DNA from: Rhexocercosporidium sp. MPI-PUGE-AT-0058
Taxonomy: Eukaryota; Ascomycota; Leotiomycetes; Helotiales
Assembly (NCBI GenBank): GCA_020746875.1
Contig: JAGTJL010000021.1
Span: forward strand, 868,001-932,000
Length of the DNA stretch: 64,000 nt
Direction: 5' to 3'
The notes beneath the pieces are model-generated. The model did no database searches. It was not told where the DNA came from and saw only the letters and a list, made by a program, of their open reading frames with translations. Of this stretch, positions 1 through 12,600 are shown piece after piece (position 1 is the stretch's first letter; the number at the start of each line of letters is the position of its first letter). Both the position numbers and the translations under genes were made by a program.

Positions 1-2170
1 TTACTAGCTTGGTGGCGGTTGCTTCATGAACGCCATTCCGCACTGGCTGTTGAGGTTGTGTCTCTTGCTGGCCGAATCCGTTCAAATTGTGCCTTTCCTG
101 GACATGAGTAACCGCCACTGGTTTTGCGATATAAATCTCCTGTACACTATTCCGTGGCGAGTACTGTGCTTGGGACTCCTGCTGAACAAATCCACTCGAT
201 TGTTGTGATTTTGGAATTACCTTCACTTCCGGTTCTGGTTCTCTGAGCGGGGTTTCGCTTGGCCAGGAGAAGAGCGATGGAGAGGTGTGTCTCTCTGTCG
301 TCCGGCTTTCGGGCTGCAATTTCTCTTGTTGTGATGTAGTTCTAGGTGGACTTCTGCCCCGTGTTGGTTGTATTTGTTGAGACGAGTGTTGTCGCTGGAT
401 ATCGGGTTTACTTTCTTGTTGCTGTTGCTGATGATATGGATTCGATGACTGTTGTTGCTGATCTTCGGGTTTCGACCGTTCTTGCGTAGGCTGCTGGACT
501 GCATATGCTTCTCGGGAGTTGTTCGTAACTAGAGGAGGTCGAGATCGTGCCGGTGAGATTGGAGCTCTCGGTTCTTCTGGTGTCGGTTCCTGTTCTTGCT
601 CGGGCTTGACTATAGCAATTCTCTCGCCATATGCTTGGGAGTGTGTTTTGAAACCATTCATTTCCTTCTTCGCATCTCCATTTATCGGTGCCTTGACGAC
701 TGGCTGTGGTGGTGGACGTTGGAGAACAGGAATGTAGTCCTCACTGTTTTCATCAGCACTACACCTCATCGATCCCGAATCTAGGACATACCTCTTCTTG
801 GCAAAATCAAACAATCTCAGCCCATCCAATTCTTTTTCGACTTCTTTCAACTTCTCCTCGATCACATCTTCCAGTCCATGAGAGTTGCCTGACGGGCCAT
901 GCGAGTTCCATCTTCGACTACTCGTTTTATTACATACATCTAGAATCCTGATGCCCCGGATGGCCTTCGCCAGGCCGTTGTACTTTCTACCAGCGAACGG
1001 TGCTTCCGGTTTTGGCCAGATGCCAATCTTGCGGGAACTTTTCAGAAGGGAACCCAGGACCATCGCATCGCATGCGTAGCGGAGTTCTTCGTCAAGTGCT
1101 GCATCGCAGAGTGCCGAACCATCCATGTACTTGGTAATCAGAGTGTGAATAACGGATAGAGCAGTCTCCATTGCAGAGACTCGAGCCTGCTTGATGGCAT
1201 CTATTTCTTGTCAGCCTGTTCAATCTCACAACCGTTCACCATCATTCGACTTACCGATTATGCCACTCGGAATTTTCACGCCCTCCAATTTTCCAACATC
1301 TTCCTCGAACTTATCATCTGCTTCCCTCTGCGCCAATCTCGTCATATCCCTGAACTCCGTCTCGCGATTAAATACCCAGAACACAAATAGCAACCTCAAA
1401 ACTTCCTTGGTATACGCTTTTGGCAACCCTTCTCGTTGCAAATGATCAATCCAAGTATCCGAGAAAAACTCCACTGTTTCCAACATCCCATACTTACTCA
1501 CCAGCACGGCAAGTTTGCTCAGGACTTCCAAGCTGACATTTCTAGGCACTTTCCGACTCGCTCCATGGATGATGTTCAGCAAAATCGTCATACTATCCAG
1601 ATCCTCTTCCGGCATCGTGATTTCCACATGACCTGTCGCCCGCAGAGCCTTCGCTTCCTCGAATTCTCCACTGAGGATCGTCTCAAAGTATCGAGAAGCT
1701 AGCATTAAATGCCGGCTAGAAACGATACACTGCACTTCATGACTCGACACAATGATCTTCTCGGTCTTCACCGCTGCTTTTGGCGCGTTTTCATCCTCAA
1801 CAACCGTGTCGATATTTATCTTCGCAGCTTGCCTTTTCAACGCAGCCCAGAAAGAAGCCGGAGGGCTTGCAGACCGATCCCTTTCATCCGAACCTCGTTT
1901 CGCTCGCGGAGGAGGCGGATAAAACGGACCATCCTCAGCTCCTGGCGCATCTGGCGCATAGTACAGAGTATTGTCTCCCTCTCCTGGAGTTTCTGGCTCG
2001 ATGCCTAACGCTGCCTCGATCTCCGCGTCTTCGTCGAGCTCCTGTTCCTCAACCGCAGCCGCCTTATTTTCCGATCCTGGGGAATCGACTTCCTGGTATA
2101 CGTGTCGGATGAGGGTCAGGGTAACATCGCCATTTGGCATGAAAGTTAAGACTTCGGGCGCCATCTCCAT
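1..2170 (-). CDS. BTB/POZ-domain protein with Gln/Pro-rich tail (3' end beyond window)
   Basis: Exon 1 is 2170-1255, a 54-bp GTAAGT...TAG intron is 1201-1254, and exon 2 runs from 1200 off the left edge with no stop, so the C-terminus is missing. Joining the exons is in frame (phase 1). An acidic, Pro-rich N-terminal region (residues about 35-100) is followed by a BTB/POZ fold at about 137-240: the substrate-exposed SRHLMLASRYFETILSGEF pattern is typical of fungal BTB proteins. The following helical segment continues into exon 2, and the visible tail is rich in Gln, Pro and Ser with QQQQ runs. BTB domains mediate dimerisation or Cul3 binding, but nothing here (no Kelch, MATH or zinc finger) fixes a function. 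The ATG at 2170 is the first in frame. The call as a BTB protein is firm; its role is unknown. Confidence 0.85.
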
Positions 2171-3136
2171 CCTCGATCAATAAATCGTCGGCGTTCGGCC
2201 AGGGATCTCGATTCGCATTCTGGACACCTGTCAGTCAGCACGTCCAATCACTTCAACCCCACGTCCTCAAATTCTCGTAGTACTTGCCGTTAGGATTTCG
2301 AAGACACATAATATGCTGATATAGAGCAGACAAGCGAAGGAAAGGAAAGAAGAGAAGAAACCAGCCAGCAAGGAAATATTTGAACGAAATGATTCATCCG
2401 TGCGACCCAGGGAAAGTTTTTTAGACGAAAGGGACAGAAGGGAACGGAATTAGAAGCTGCGCAGCCTGAAATGCGTGCGTGCATGCATGAACCGCATGAG
2501 AAGCGTCGATGAGCTGGCCACACAAGACCAATAAGGCGGCGGTAGGGGGTGGGCATTCGCTGTAAGCGCAGCACACCTAGCCGCTTTGGGCTGCTTTTGA
2601 AGGTGCATTGGGTAGCCTTGCATGCGAAGGAGTCGGCACACCAACCTCCCCAGCCGCCGCAATGGTGACGGAAATGCAACAATAAGGAGACAGCTGTTGT
2701 CATCAGCCTCATTATGACCAGGTTCGGAGTATCTTGCGGTGAAGATGATGGTTTTATTCGTTACCAATTGAGGGGGCTGGGAAAAGTGGAGTTGCCGAGT
2801 ACAAAAACGAAAACAGGGGTGGAAAAATGGACATGCGGAAAGATCGAAAATGTTAAAATTAAATTTGTGAGAACATTGTATTCTTGACAAGAGTCAAAAA
2901 GGCACTTATAAAATGTGATTACTTCCGCAATGGTACACTGACGAACTCAATTAATCTCGATTTGCCGCTTACCACAGTCTCTCCTTACCCTCGCTTGCAA
3001 TAAGGGTCGCTTACGGTAACAATGCTGCCATGTCACCGAATTGCCTTCAATCAGCTCGAGACGCCGTGTATACACGCCATCAGGTACTAGATGGCACTAA
3101 AAGTTCCCGGTTGTACACAACAGATAAGATCTCGAT
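2171..3136. other. Intergenic: BTB-gene promoter side and 3' side of the next gene
   Basis: No convincing coding sequence on either strand. Short open frames on the minus strand have no start context, splice signals or recognisable motif. The stretch holds the 5' flank of the BTB gene and the 3' flank of the minus-strand gene ending at 3137. Confidence 0.6.
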
Positions 3137-6100
3137 CTATTCCACCTCGTTCTCTGGTATCACGGCTGTGATTGCCGGACTAGGCTTTTTCGTCTTCAGG
3201 GCCTTGTGCTTCAGCCACGCAGTGAGCTTCCGTACTTTCTGGGTTTTCGATGTTGAGACACTTGTGAGAGAGGCGTTGTCTTGATCTAGGAGGGTTGACG
3301 AGTTTCCTTTCTCCTCAGAGCTTTGTGCTTGTTTGAAAGGGTGTCTCGATCTGCCAAACACCACAGCCCCATGTTCCGGCAAGGGACCCGAGGAAGGAAT
3401 GGTACCAAAAGTCATGGAAGATTCCCGCAGTATTTGCTGTACACGATCGCAGCTGCATATGGGACTCGTGTGGTCTGTGCAATCTTCGAATAAAAGCTGT
3501 CCACGATGCCATTGGAGACGTGTTGAAGTCAAGTACTTCCGAGAGTGTTTCGATCCAGCTTGTTCATAAAGGTTCTCCAGCATCGAGACTGTTGTTGTGA
3601 GATAGTCCTTCTGTCTTGGAATTGAATTCCACAGCTGGCAAAGCCCAGTCTGGTTGGTCCTGCGAGGGGTTATCAAGTCATCAAAGCCATGCGCGAACAG
3701 GACGATGGCATTGATGTCGCTAGCGAAGTCTAGCCAATTCCAGAAGTCTTTTTGAGCAAAACTTCTTTCTTTACCATAGGAGACCTCTCAGCTACGATAC
3801 CCATGAATTCCCAACCCTGAAGCCTATTTCTTGTGGTGCCGTGAAGAGTTTGTCCGGAAGTGGCTTCCCGTGTGATATCCTGGTCAATCAACATCTCTAA
3901 AATTGACCATGTCCCAAGCACAAGATCTCGAAAACAGTAGGGGTTGGGATCCCATGTCTCACAGCTCAATACTGTAGAGGCATTTTTGCAGAGCATATTT
4001 TCTGCTGCCTCGTACACATCTTCGTCGATACTGGTTGGTGTGATGCAAATGTCAGTACCGTCCACCTTGAATTTTCTATGAGAAAACTTTGTCTGGACGA
4101 TATGAGTTATGACTGAGGACGCCGGAACAAGCCATGCTCTCTTATCACTCTCATCCGGATTGAAGAGAATGACAGGCGTGAGTGCCGCATGCTGAATTAT
4201 GTTTTGGTATGGACCAGACCGCGAGATGTGTAGCTTGCTATCCTTGGATCCAACAGAGAATGCAAGGCCTGCGGTGCCAATCATCTGAAAGCCAATACTT
4301 CCTCCAGAGAATATCGCCGATCTATTAGGCGGCTCCAGTTCAGTCCAGCTTAGGTTGTCGTAATTCGAATTGGCGGAGCCGAGCTTTGTTCTGGTGGCAC
4401 CCCACCACCCAAGGATGGCTCTGGTTGAGTCCAGTGACTCGTGATCGACCTGATCTAGCAGAGCTCGTCCAGGGCAGCGCTCATATACCTCCCAATATCG
4501 TAAACGAGAGCCGTCATTATTGCTAATGAAGTGCCACTGAACGCAATCATTCGTGCGTTTCAGTGAGACGAACATGGCCGAAAACCCTTTTATGACAATC
4601 CCTCCATGGTATTCCACTCGGTGCGCTGCACCACCAAGTGCCGCCATCATCTGCAAGGGCAGTTCGAGGCCAAATCCACTTCCTCTGTGTTGTATTGGAA
4701 AGTTGTAGGAAATGACTGGATCTACGAAAAGATCTTGCCAACAGGAAGTCTGACTGGGAGCCAAGTCGCCTAGACAAAAAGTTATGTCGATAGATCCGTC
4801 TGGTGCTATACACACCGAGCCTTGGGATCGGGTAATTTCACCTGTGTTAGAAGTCATGAGGGCTGATCCTAAAAAGACCAACTGCTGAGCGATCTCAATG
4901 ATGTCGCCTCCAGATCCGTCTACCGTCAGCGTTTCCCCTGTTGGCTCAGCTGGCGAAGACTGCTCTGTATGGAAGTCGTTGTCAGCAAGTAGAGCTTGAG
5001 CAGCCATCGAAGAACTTGGGTCACTTGAGTGCACGAGTATGAGCTTACCATTGTCTCCCGGGGTACTATAACGGAAGTCCAAAAGAGCAAGGAGGATATG
5101 ACTTGTGTTTGGCCACGTGCGTGTCAGATAATCTTTGACTGTTGATGCTTGTGCGTCCAGAGCGGTGCCAGCCAAAATAATCACAGAGCCCAAGGACACT
5201 TTCGTTGGACTTCCAAATTGCGTCTGTATGAATTTCCGAAGATTCCAATGTATGTGGAAAGATATGCCTTTCCAGCATGGTTCATTGACTCCGTGCCTAG
5301 TGACATTAAAATGACAGCCCATTATAGGCGACGACAAGTGATCAGTTAATATTCTTCTGATGTCTTCTATACCATGGCCCTGGCCCCAATATCGTGTGAT
5401 TGGCTGTCGAGCTTTAGTCCACTTTGATACTGAGCTGAAGTTCGCTCCTGGAATCCGGTCCTTGGCGAGATTCACGCCCCGGAGGCCCTGTCACTGTGAA
5501 CTTTTGTGGGGACTCATCCTCAAAATTCCCAATCACGGTTTTGGGTTCCGCGTCTAGTGAATGTTCGGCAGCTTCACGATGGGAATCTTGGCCTGTGATC
5601 TCTGCCAGAAACGATGAACAGTCTGGTGATTATTAGCCTCGGGCAATACTTGGATGGTTGACTTGAACATCGGTGACATTCAATACTCCAATACTCTATG
5701 CTTACCCGACGGATCTTCAAACCAGACATCAACAACACTGGCTATATCATCAGATTTTTGATCTTTGGATGTTTGCCGTGAAATGATCTCAGGACCTCTG
5801 GCTTCAGTGTTTGACTCGGGAGAAGGAATGCTCGCCTGGCGTGGAGTTGGGGGTGAATAAAGAGAGCTGGAGGTAGGAAATACGCCGTCATTGTCATGAA
5901 TAGTTAGTGACAAAACTCTTCCTGTAGGTTTGCCGGGCTCTGTGGATAATTGCGCCACCAACACTAGTGTGGAGTCAGAATGCCCTAGAGGTCACGGATC
6001 TCAGCTTTTCCTCCCGAGCCCTGTCAATATCTCTGCCACTTGTACCAGAGCGATGCAGATCACTCATACTGGCTCTGGCTTCTATAGCGTGAAATTGATC

Positions 6101-6185
6101 GGGATTTGACGACTGGAAAGGGGCAAAGATTGATTCCGCAGCTTATCGCCAATTGTGCAAGCAGTAGTACAGATTTGGAGACCAT
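3137..6185 (-). CDS. Six-exon gene, protein of unknown function (about 907 aa)
   Basis: I do not recognise this family. A model that closes in frame has exons 6185-6171, 6112-6046, 5984-5706, 5601-5537, 5487-3801 and 3747-3137, totalling 2724 nt (907 residues). Introns 5985-6045, 5602-5705 and 3748-3800 are the best supported. The 3748-3800 intron removes an in-frame stop and gives a smooth junction into DFWNWLDFASDIN. The 5488-5536 junction and the first exon are tentative, and an ATG at 6067 is an alternative start. The N-terminal 140 residues are Ser/Pro/Thr-rich and probably disordered. The large middle exon looks globular, with many Trp and Gly and conserved-looking segments such as QGHGIEDIRRILTDHL and CHFNVTRHGVNEPCWKG. 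There are no membrane spans or signal peptide. It could be a fungal lineage-specific protein; no function is claimed. Confidence 0.6.
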
Positions 6186-7222
6186 GTTCCTAAATGTTGG
6201 AGATGGAAGGACATCAGAGATGAGGCTGTCCAGAGTGTGGTGACTAACCCTTTACGAACCACTTCCTTCTCCAGCACAGCCAGATTGTGGCTTTTCAAGC
6301 CAACCACTCAGAGTCCGAAACAACGCAAGGCAGCTCTATTGCCATACTTTCCATGTTGCGCAGGACTAAAGCCACTGCTCAGGCAAAAGAAAGGCCACCC
6401 CCCAGCGAAAAGTGGTCAAAATGGGTTTTACCAGGTTAGTCAACAATCGCCACGAGTTCTTCGCTATCGTCCCATTCCATCTTCCTACTCTGAGTTCGTT
6501 GACCCGTTTCCTTTCAACGATATCAAGAATGAAATTGGGAGTTCTCATCTGGCAGTTAGCCTTGAAGATCGTGGTGATATTGATGCACCAAGGAAATCTA
6601 ACAGATGGATGAAGTCAACGGAATAACTGTTGGTAGGTGAATTGAAAGACATCCAAGGAAGAGAAGTACAGCACTTGAAGTCTCTGAAGTTTCCCGCGAT
6701 GCTTTTGAATTGAGAAAGTACAATCTGATCCCAAGCACAGGACTACTCACCTTCTATCCAGATCTATCAAATGAAACAGGCAACAGGGTTGACTAGTCTA
6801 ACAATTTTTAGACTCGAGATACCTCGAATTATGTTTAACTGACGTGCATGGCCGCAAAACTCGGATTTTAGCTTGGAATTTGACTGAGACATAAATAAGG
6901 TAGAATTCCTCTTTCCCGGCCGGAGCAAAATCCAGGCAACTTCGATTTGGACTCCCCTAGGTTTGACAGGTAGAGATAATAGAAATGCCTCCAACACCTT
7001 GTTAAAGAAGCTCATCGCTTGAACTATACCTACCTCTTGAAGCAAGAACGACAAACAGACCAGGAAAACTTGGTCAGTAAAGCCTCACTGAAAGCCTCGA
7101 GTCTCAAAGGAGATCCTCAACTTTTGAAGTTTTCCCGTAACGCCTCGTAACTCTGCCCAGTGTCCCAGTAAGAGCCTTGCATCTCAAACAAACGCTCAAC
7201 TTCTAATTCTCCCCATCTTTCA
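6186..7222. other. Intergenic, no supported gene
   Basis: Contains the upstream flank of the unknown six-exon gene and the 3' flank of the M20D amidohydrolase. Open frames at 6237-6626 (+) and 6767-7054 (-) have no recognisable motif, no good start context and no splice support, so they are not called. Confidence 0.55.
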
Positions 7223-8509
7223 TCACAACTTCGCGTCCACCCTCTCACCACCCCCAAAGAACTCCAACGCAGCAACCACAAGCGCATCAACCCCCGTCCT
7301 CAACGTAGGTTGCACAATAACCTGAAACCCAGCCGAATGATTCATCGGAATATCCTCCAGCTTCCCCTCCTCAGCCTTCCTATCCCACACCTCAGGATCA
7401 ACACCACCCCAGTGCCAAAAAACGCACGGCACTCCCCTCGAAGTCGCCAAAACTGAGAAATCCTCCGCAATAGTCGTAACTGGAATCTCCCCATCAAAGT
7501 TTTCCTCCCCAAAAAACCTCACAAACGCCCCTTTCAACCTCGAACTCATATTTTCATCATTCACTGTGGTAGGTAAAAACCTCGTCCTCTCAATCAACGG
7601 CTCCCTCACACAGCCACTAGCGCTACACTCCGCCTTCACAATCCTCTCCACACCCCTCATCAACACCTCTCTGACCCCCTCCCTCGTACTTCTAAAATCC
7701 ACACCCAGCACCGCTTCATCAGCAATAACATTCTCCGTCCTCCCTACCCTGACACTCCCCACCGTCAAGACAGCAACATCATTATACCCCACCTCCCTAC
7801 TGACCAAGCCCTGCAATCTAACAACCACATGCGCAGCCAGCACAGCCGGATCAACCGTCCTACTAGGCTGACTCCCATGCCCACCCTTCCCAAACAGCGT
7901 GATCCTCAAACTATCAGCTCCAGCCATGATAGTCCCACTCCGCATCCCCACGCTCCCAGCTCGAAGGGTAGACATGAGATGTTGCCCGAGCACGAAATCC
8001 GGAACTGGAATTTTATCGTACAACCCATCATCGACCATCGCCTGCGCACCCGACCCTCGCTCCTCCGCCGGCTGGAACAAGACAATCAACGTCCCGCTCC
8101 AGATGTCCTTCGCTTTCACTAGGACTTCGGAAGCAGCGAGGAGGCAGGTCATGTGCATGTCGTGACCACATGCGTGCATGACGGGCGTTTCGACACCATC
8201 TGCTCCTGGAGCGGTGACTTTACTGGCGTAGGGTAAATTGGTGGTCTCGAGGATGGGGAGCGCGTCCATGTCAGCGCGAAGCATGATCGTTTTACCAGGA
8301 CCGTTGGCGAATACGCCTGCGAGGCCGTGGCCGCCGATGTGCGTATGGAGTGTGAAAGCGCCGAGGGAGGTGAGGTGGGATATGCATTTTGCGGAGGTTT
8401 TGATCTCGGCGTTGGAGAGTTCTGGGTTGGCGTGGAAGTGCTTGAAGAGGGTTTCATAGCGGGTTAGGTCTATAGATTCTGCGGTTGGGTGTGGGGGAGG
8501 CCGAGGCAT
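7223..8509 (-). CDS. M20D family amidohydrolase (hippurate / IAA-amino-acid hydrolase-like)
   Basis: Intronless, 428 residues. This is a zinc/manganese-dependent hydrolase expected to cleave N-acyl amino acids to a carboxylate and an amino acid. The M20D signatures are present in order: LRADMDALPI, MHACGHDMHM (metal-ligand Cys/His), FQPAEERGSGA (catalytic Glu pair), LGQHLMS, a dimerisation lid beginning at FGKGGHGSQP, IAEDFS, and NHSAGF near the C-terminus. The ATG at 8509 starts MPRPPPHPTAESIDL, the usual short pre-domain. The frame is open 37 codons further upstream, but that extension is Lys/Ile-rich and unlike the family. No signal peptide is seen, so it is probably cytosolic. Length matches the family norm of about 400-440. 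The substrate cannot be told from sequence. Confidence 0.92.
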   Translation of the reverse strand: MPRPPPHPTAESIDLTRYETLFKHFHANPELSNAEIKTSAKCISHLTSLGAFTLHTHIGGHGLAGVFANGPGKTIMLRADMDALPILETTNLPYASKVTAPGADGVETPVMHACGHDMHMTCLLAASEVLVKAKDIWSGTLIVLFQPAEERGSGAQAMVDDGLYDKIPVPDFVLGQHLMSTLRAGSVGMRSGTIMAGADSLRITLFGKGGHGSQPSRTVDPAVLAAHVVVRLQGLVSREVGYNDVAVLTVGSVRVGRTENVIADEAVLGVDFRSTREGVREVLMRGVERIVKAECSASGCVREPLIERTRFLPTTVNDENMSSRLKGAFVRFFGEENFDGEIPVTTIAEDFSVLATSRGVPCVFWHWGGVDPEVWDRKAEEGKLEDIPMNHSAGFQVIVQPTLRTGVDALVVAALEFFGGGERVDAKL

Positions 8510-9658
8510 ATTTGGTGGGCTTTGCAAAGTTTTAATGTATTGTGAGATTGAGCACTCTGCTAATTTTATAATTATCTTCTTTTTGGACGTCGGTGTAGAG
8601 TGTAAATAAGTACCTATCAACTGACGAAAAAATTGCGTGATGCTTTATAAGTCTAGTGTAGGTATGTACGAAGCGAGAAATGTCAGACGTCGTTGAAAGG
8701 AGTCACAATTGCATCTGCATAATAAGCGTGTTACACTTCTCCACTTTACGTAACCCCCCAGCTTCCCCACTTTCCATCCAGACTCGGCGCTCCCTCGGAA
8801 AGGGGCATTATTTACATCAACTCGCTTACGAAGGGTACATCAATCATCCAATACAAGGAGAAAAGAGAAGAAAAATTATCCCATCACCGTAACATCGACA
8901 ATCGGCTCGCTTGGTACATACACGTCAATAAATCTTGATGTGCCGCTGCACAAAAAAGTAATGCACATCTTCTCACTCACTTGTAATCGCGCAGCTGCAG
9001 CTACAGTTAAGTAATGATAACCTTCTAGGCAATTAAATTACTTACCCCCGGTCTTTTCCGATCCATCCACCGTTCCGACTTCCGCCCCGATCCCTTCTCT
9101 CTAATTCACACCAGCAGAGGTCGCCCCATCGCCTTTCTTCCCAGGGTGTTCGAACCCCACACTACCAGGAATCTCGAATTCAAATCGAAACAGAGTCAAT
9201 TACAAAGACATGTGCGACTCCCAAAGAAATTCAGCGCAATATCAATTCCGGTTTCTATCTCTAATTACTGATTACTCAATTCCAGGATTAGAGTGTATGA
9301 ATCAATTCCTCCAACTAAGAATGATGGATCTATGGAACTCCCGGAACCCTCCTCCCCCCCCCCCCCCTGAGGCCCTCTGTCCACTTCTCCAAGCTCTCGA
9401 ACTACTGTACAGTGCGTGATATTGATACTTCTCTTCCTTCATAAAAACCAATCCCAATGCTCCAACTCATGGTTCATCATCCATTTACCCAACGCTCAAT
9501 CGTGATCCAACATGTAATATAATACTTACGCAATACCAATACTACTACCAGTTTCAATAAATCCAATACACAAACCAAATAAAAATGACTCGAGGAGATG
9601 ATCCAAAGCGATCTCCCACCATCACCTATCATATTCCCTCTCATCCTGTCCCACAACA
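8510..9658. other. Intergenic with a 14-nt poly-C run
   Basis: Promoter side of the amidohydrolase and 3' flank of the long low-complexity gene. A homopolymer of 14 C lies at 9354-9367. No coding sequence is supported. Confidence 0.6.
9354..9367 (+). repeat. Poly-C homopolymer (14 nt)
   Basis: Fourteen consecutive C residues are read directly from the sequence. The run lies in intergenic DNA and is prone to slippage and to sequencing length error. Confidence 0.95.
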
Positions 9659-12600
9659 TCAAATAAAAACCCCACTCTGCTCACTCTCACTAACCATTCT
9701 CCTCCTCCTGGAGCTCAAGAACAAATCAACCATCTTCTTACTACCCATCGCTTGGGCTTCACCCTCCGTCACGCTAACTCGCGGACCAAGCAAACCCGCA
9801 CCATCAACACCATAAATATCATCCTCAGTATCTCCGAACCTTTCTGTTTCCGCTGTTCCAGGACGACCTGAGCCCGGAGTGCGGTAGCGGGAGTTCGTCG
9901 ATGTGCTTCCGAACTGTTTCTCTACAGCTGCTCCAGTCAGACCACTACCTGGACTGGTGGAGTTGCCGGTGAAGGGTCGGCCATTCCGTTTGATGAGTTT
10001 GGCTGGGGTCTCAACACCTCTGATGCTGGCTTTAGTACTACCAAGCGTCGTTTGAGAAGGGTTCCGCTTGTGAAGAAGGTTTCTACCACTCATGCTAGAT
10101 CCTTTGATTACAGAATTCGGAGCGCTAATGGTGCGAATTGTGTTGACTGTACCGACAGAACGAAGTGAAGATTTAGAGGGCATCTGGCGAAGTGGGGACG
10201 GAGGTGGAATTGGAGGAGGTGGTGGAGGCGGGATTGGGATTGGTGGAACAAAGTTGCTGGTTGATTCAGTATTCTCGATAAGTGACACTGTAGATCTGTT
10301 CTTGAGGATAGGTCTGAGGACGGGTACTGTTTGGATATTTGGATTTTGCTGCTGAACCATTCCAAGTGGTTTCTTGACAGCGACAACCTTGGTTTGCGGA
10401 ATGTCCATATCGTCATCATTGATTTGAGCAGCCTCTCGAACGTGCCCTGTGTGGGATGACTTGGGCATGGTTGGAAGTGCATAGTTGACATAGGACGTAT
10501 TGGTATTTTCCTTGACTCTTTCGAGTTTCGCAACTTCCGAGGACATCCACTTCTTCCATTCTACAGAGCTTGCTGAACTGGTGGCACGATGACCACTTCC
10601 ACTCGGCATCGTAGGTTGGTAGGTAGTGCGATCGATAATCACAACATTTCCAGGCCCTGACGTATTGTAGAAGGGCATGTCTGGAACATCTCGGTCAAGA
10701 ACAAGAGAGATTGAGCTATTCGCGGCGACAGGAGTCTGCCCGCTGGTAGTTCTTGAATAGATACTCTCCGAGTATGCTTTCTCCGGGACCCGCAAATCAT
10801 TGACCATCTCTCTCGAACTTGAACTTTCTGATGCTTGATAGAGCGGGTTCTTGATTGGAGCAGCATGGTTTGGAAGAGGGACATTAGCGGTCAAAATGAG
10901 TGGGTTGTAGTCACTCTCAGTCATGGCTCGCCGGAAGGGACTGGCAGTTCTCGAAATTGTGTAGCTACTGCCCCCACCAAAGAACGTTGATCTGGCCTCG
11001 CGCAAGATTTTAGGTGCTTGAACGGCTGGCTCGTTGCACTTGGCAGCTTCTTGTGGTGTAAGACCAGGGACCTCAGGAACTGTACGATAGGATCCTCTTG
11101 AGCTTCCTTGGCGAGAGTGAATTGCAGATGATGGGTTCTTCCCAGTGCGACCAGCCTGGCCAGGCTGACTTATAGGTATGTTTTCCTTCTTGATTGAATC
11201 AATCTTCGGCGAGAAAACATCGTCTACAAAATTTTGTGTTTCGCAAGAAGGCTTGGCCTTCACCCACTGCTGCGTATACGGACCTGCGTAGCGGTACCCA
11301 TAAACCTGAGCTTGATAATCTTGGCCAAACGGGTCGTGACTATCGCCACTGCTGGTATTCCGAGAGCTTGGAGCGACCTGGCGAATTGTAGCTGGCGAAT
11401 GGTCGATATTTTTGTTGGGGGTGGCGACGCTCTCTGAATTCGGCTTGTGTGTAGCCTCGAGTTTCGCTTTTGGACTGTTCTCATCGAGACGCTTCATCAA
11501 TGCCGAGTATACTCGCGCGCTATCAACGCTAGGAGCTGGAATATGTCCAGCATTCTTACTTGATCGGTGGACGACCGGGTAAGCCGAAAACTGATTGGCT
11601 AATCTCGACCGGGTGAAAGACGAGGAGGGAACGTGAGATCCGACTTCATTAATAATGGATAGTCGTTGGTGTTGTTCCCTCTCGAGCTGTGCTTTTGCAG
11701 GAGGAGCACCTACAGTGGTCGCATCAACGCTGGTCCAACTTGTGACCCGCGATTTGTCGTCACTTTCAAAGCTCTTTATGCTTCCAGAGTTCGACCTCAG
11801 TTGTTGGTTGGAAGTGGTGGCATGGAGAATTGGGACTCTCGATGCCACGCGCGATAGAGAAGCTTCATCCGGATGAGGAATGTTGGAGAAAGTGTCTTCA
11901 GCAGCTTTGAAATCGCCGTTGTATTGGCGAACATGTGTTTCTCGTGCATCAACCTGTTGATTTGGAATTATGATAGGTTCATCGTCCTTGCTACTTCGAC
12001 CGAATACTCTCTTCAACTTATTTCTGATGGTCTTGGAGGCTTTGCGAGCGGCATCCTTCAAACCAGACTCTTTTGGTGGAATCATTTGGTTGCTTGAAGC
12101 GATAGGGAGCCCATAGCTGCTTGCGCTGCTAGTACGCACGGATTTGCGAAAAGGTTTCTCTTGTTTCTGGGCTTTTGCTCTGAAGAGGAATGAAGGTTGT
12201 TCTCGGAGTCGTTGTTGTTCTGCATCACGAAAAAATCGATCACGGGCGAGTTGAACGGCATTATCATGCCTGTCTGTCTGAGCGTGATCTCGCCGAGCTC
12301 GAAGAAAGCTCATGGACTTGGGTGCTCTGAGAGCAGTGTATTTTGGTTGTGATGATGGAGTTTGCGAGTGGGAAGCAGCTGTGCGACTTCCAACATAGGA
12401 ACTTTCTGGTCTGTCTGGCGTACCATTTGTGTAGAAGACATTGGGAGCTTTGAGAGGGCTGAACATTGACTTGGATCTTCGTATGCGTCGATAGGACGAA
12501 GGTGTGGAAGCAATGTCGTCATCGTGGGTATAATACTCATCGAATGCATCCCCAGTGACATATTGATCTGCTGTTCCTCCGCGGATTGAGGCCTTCCCAA

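Noticed and set aside
2290..2890. Two overlapping minus-strand frames of 140 and 146 codons
   Set aside because: Cys/His/Leu-rich without domains, lying in the BTB gene's 5' flank, with no splice or start support.
10092..10355. Plus-strand open frame with a glycine-rich run
   Set aside because: It is the antisense of the polyproline segment of the 1133-residue minus-strand gene.
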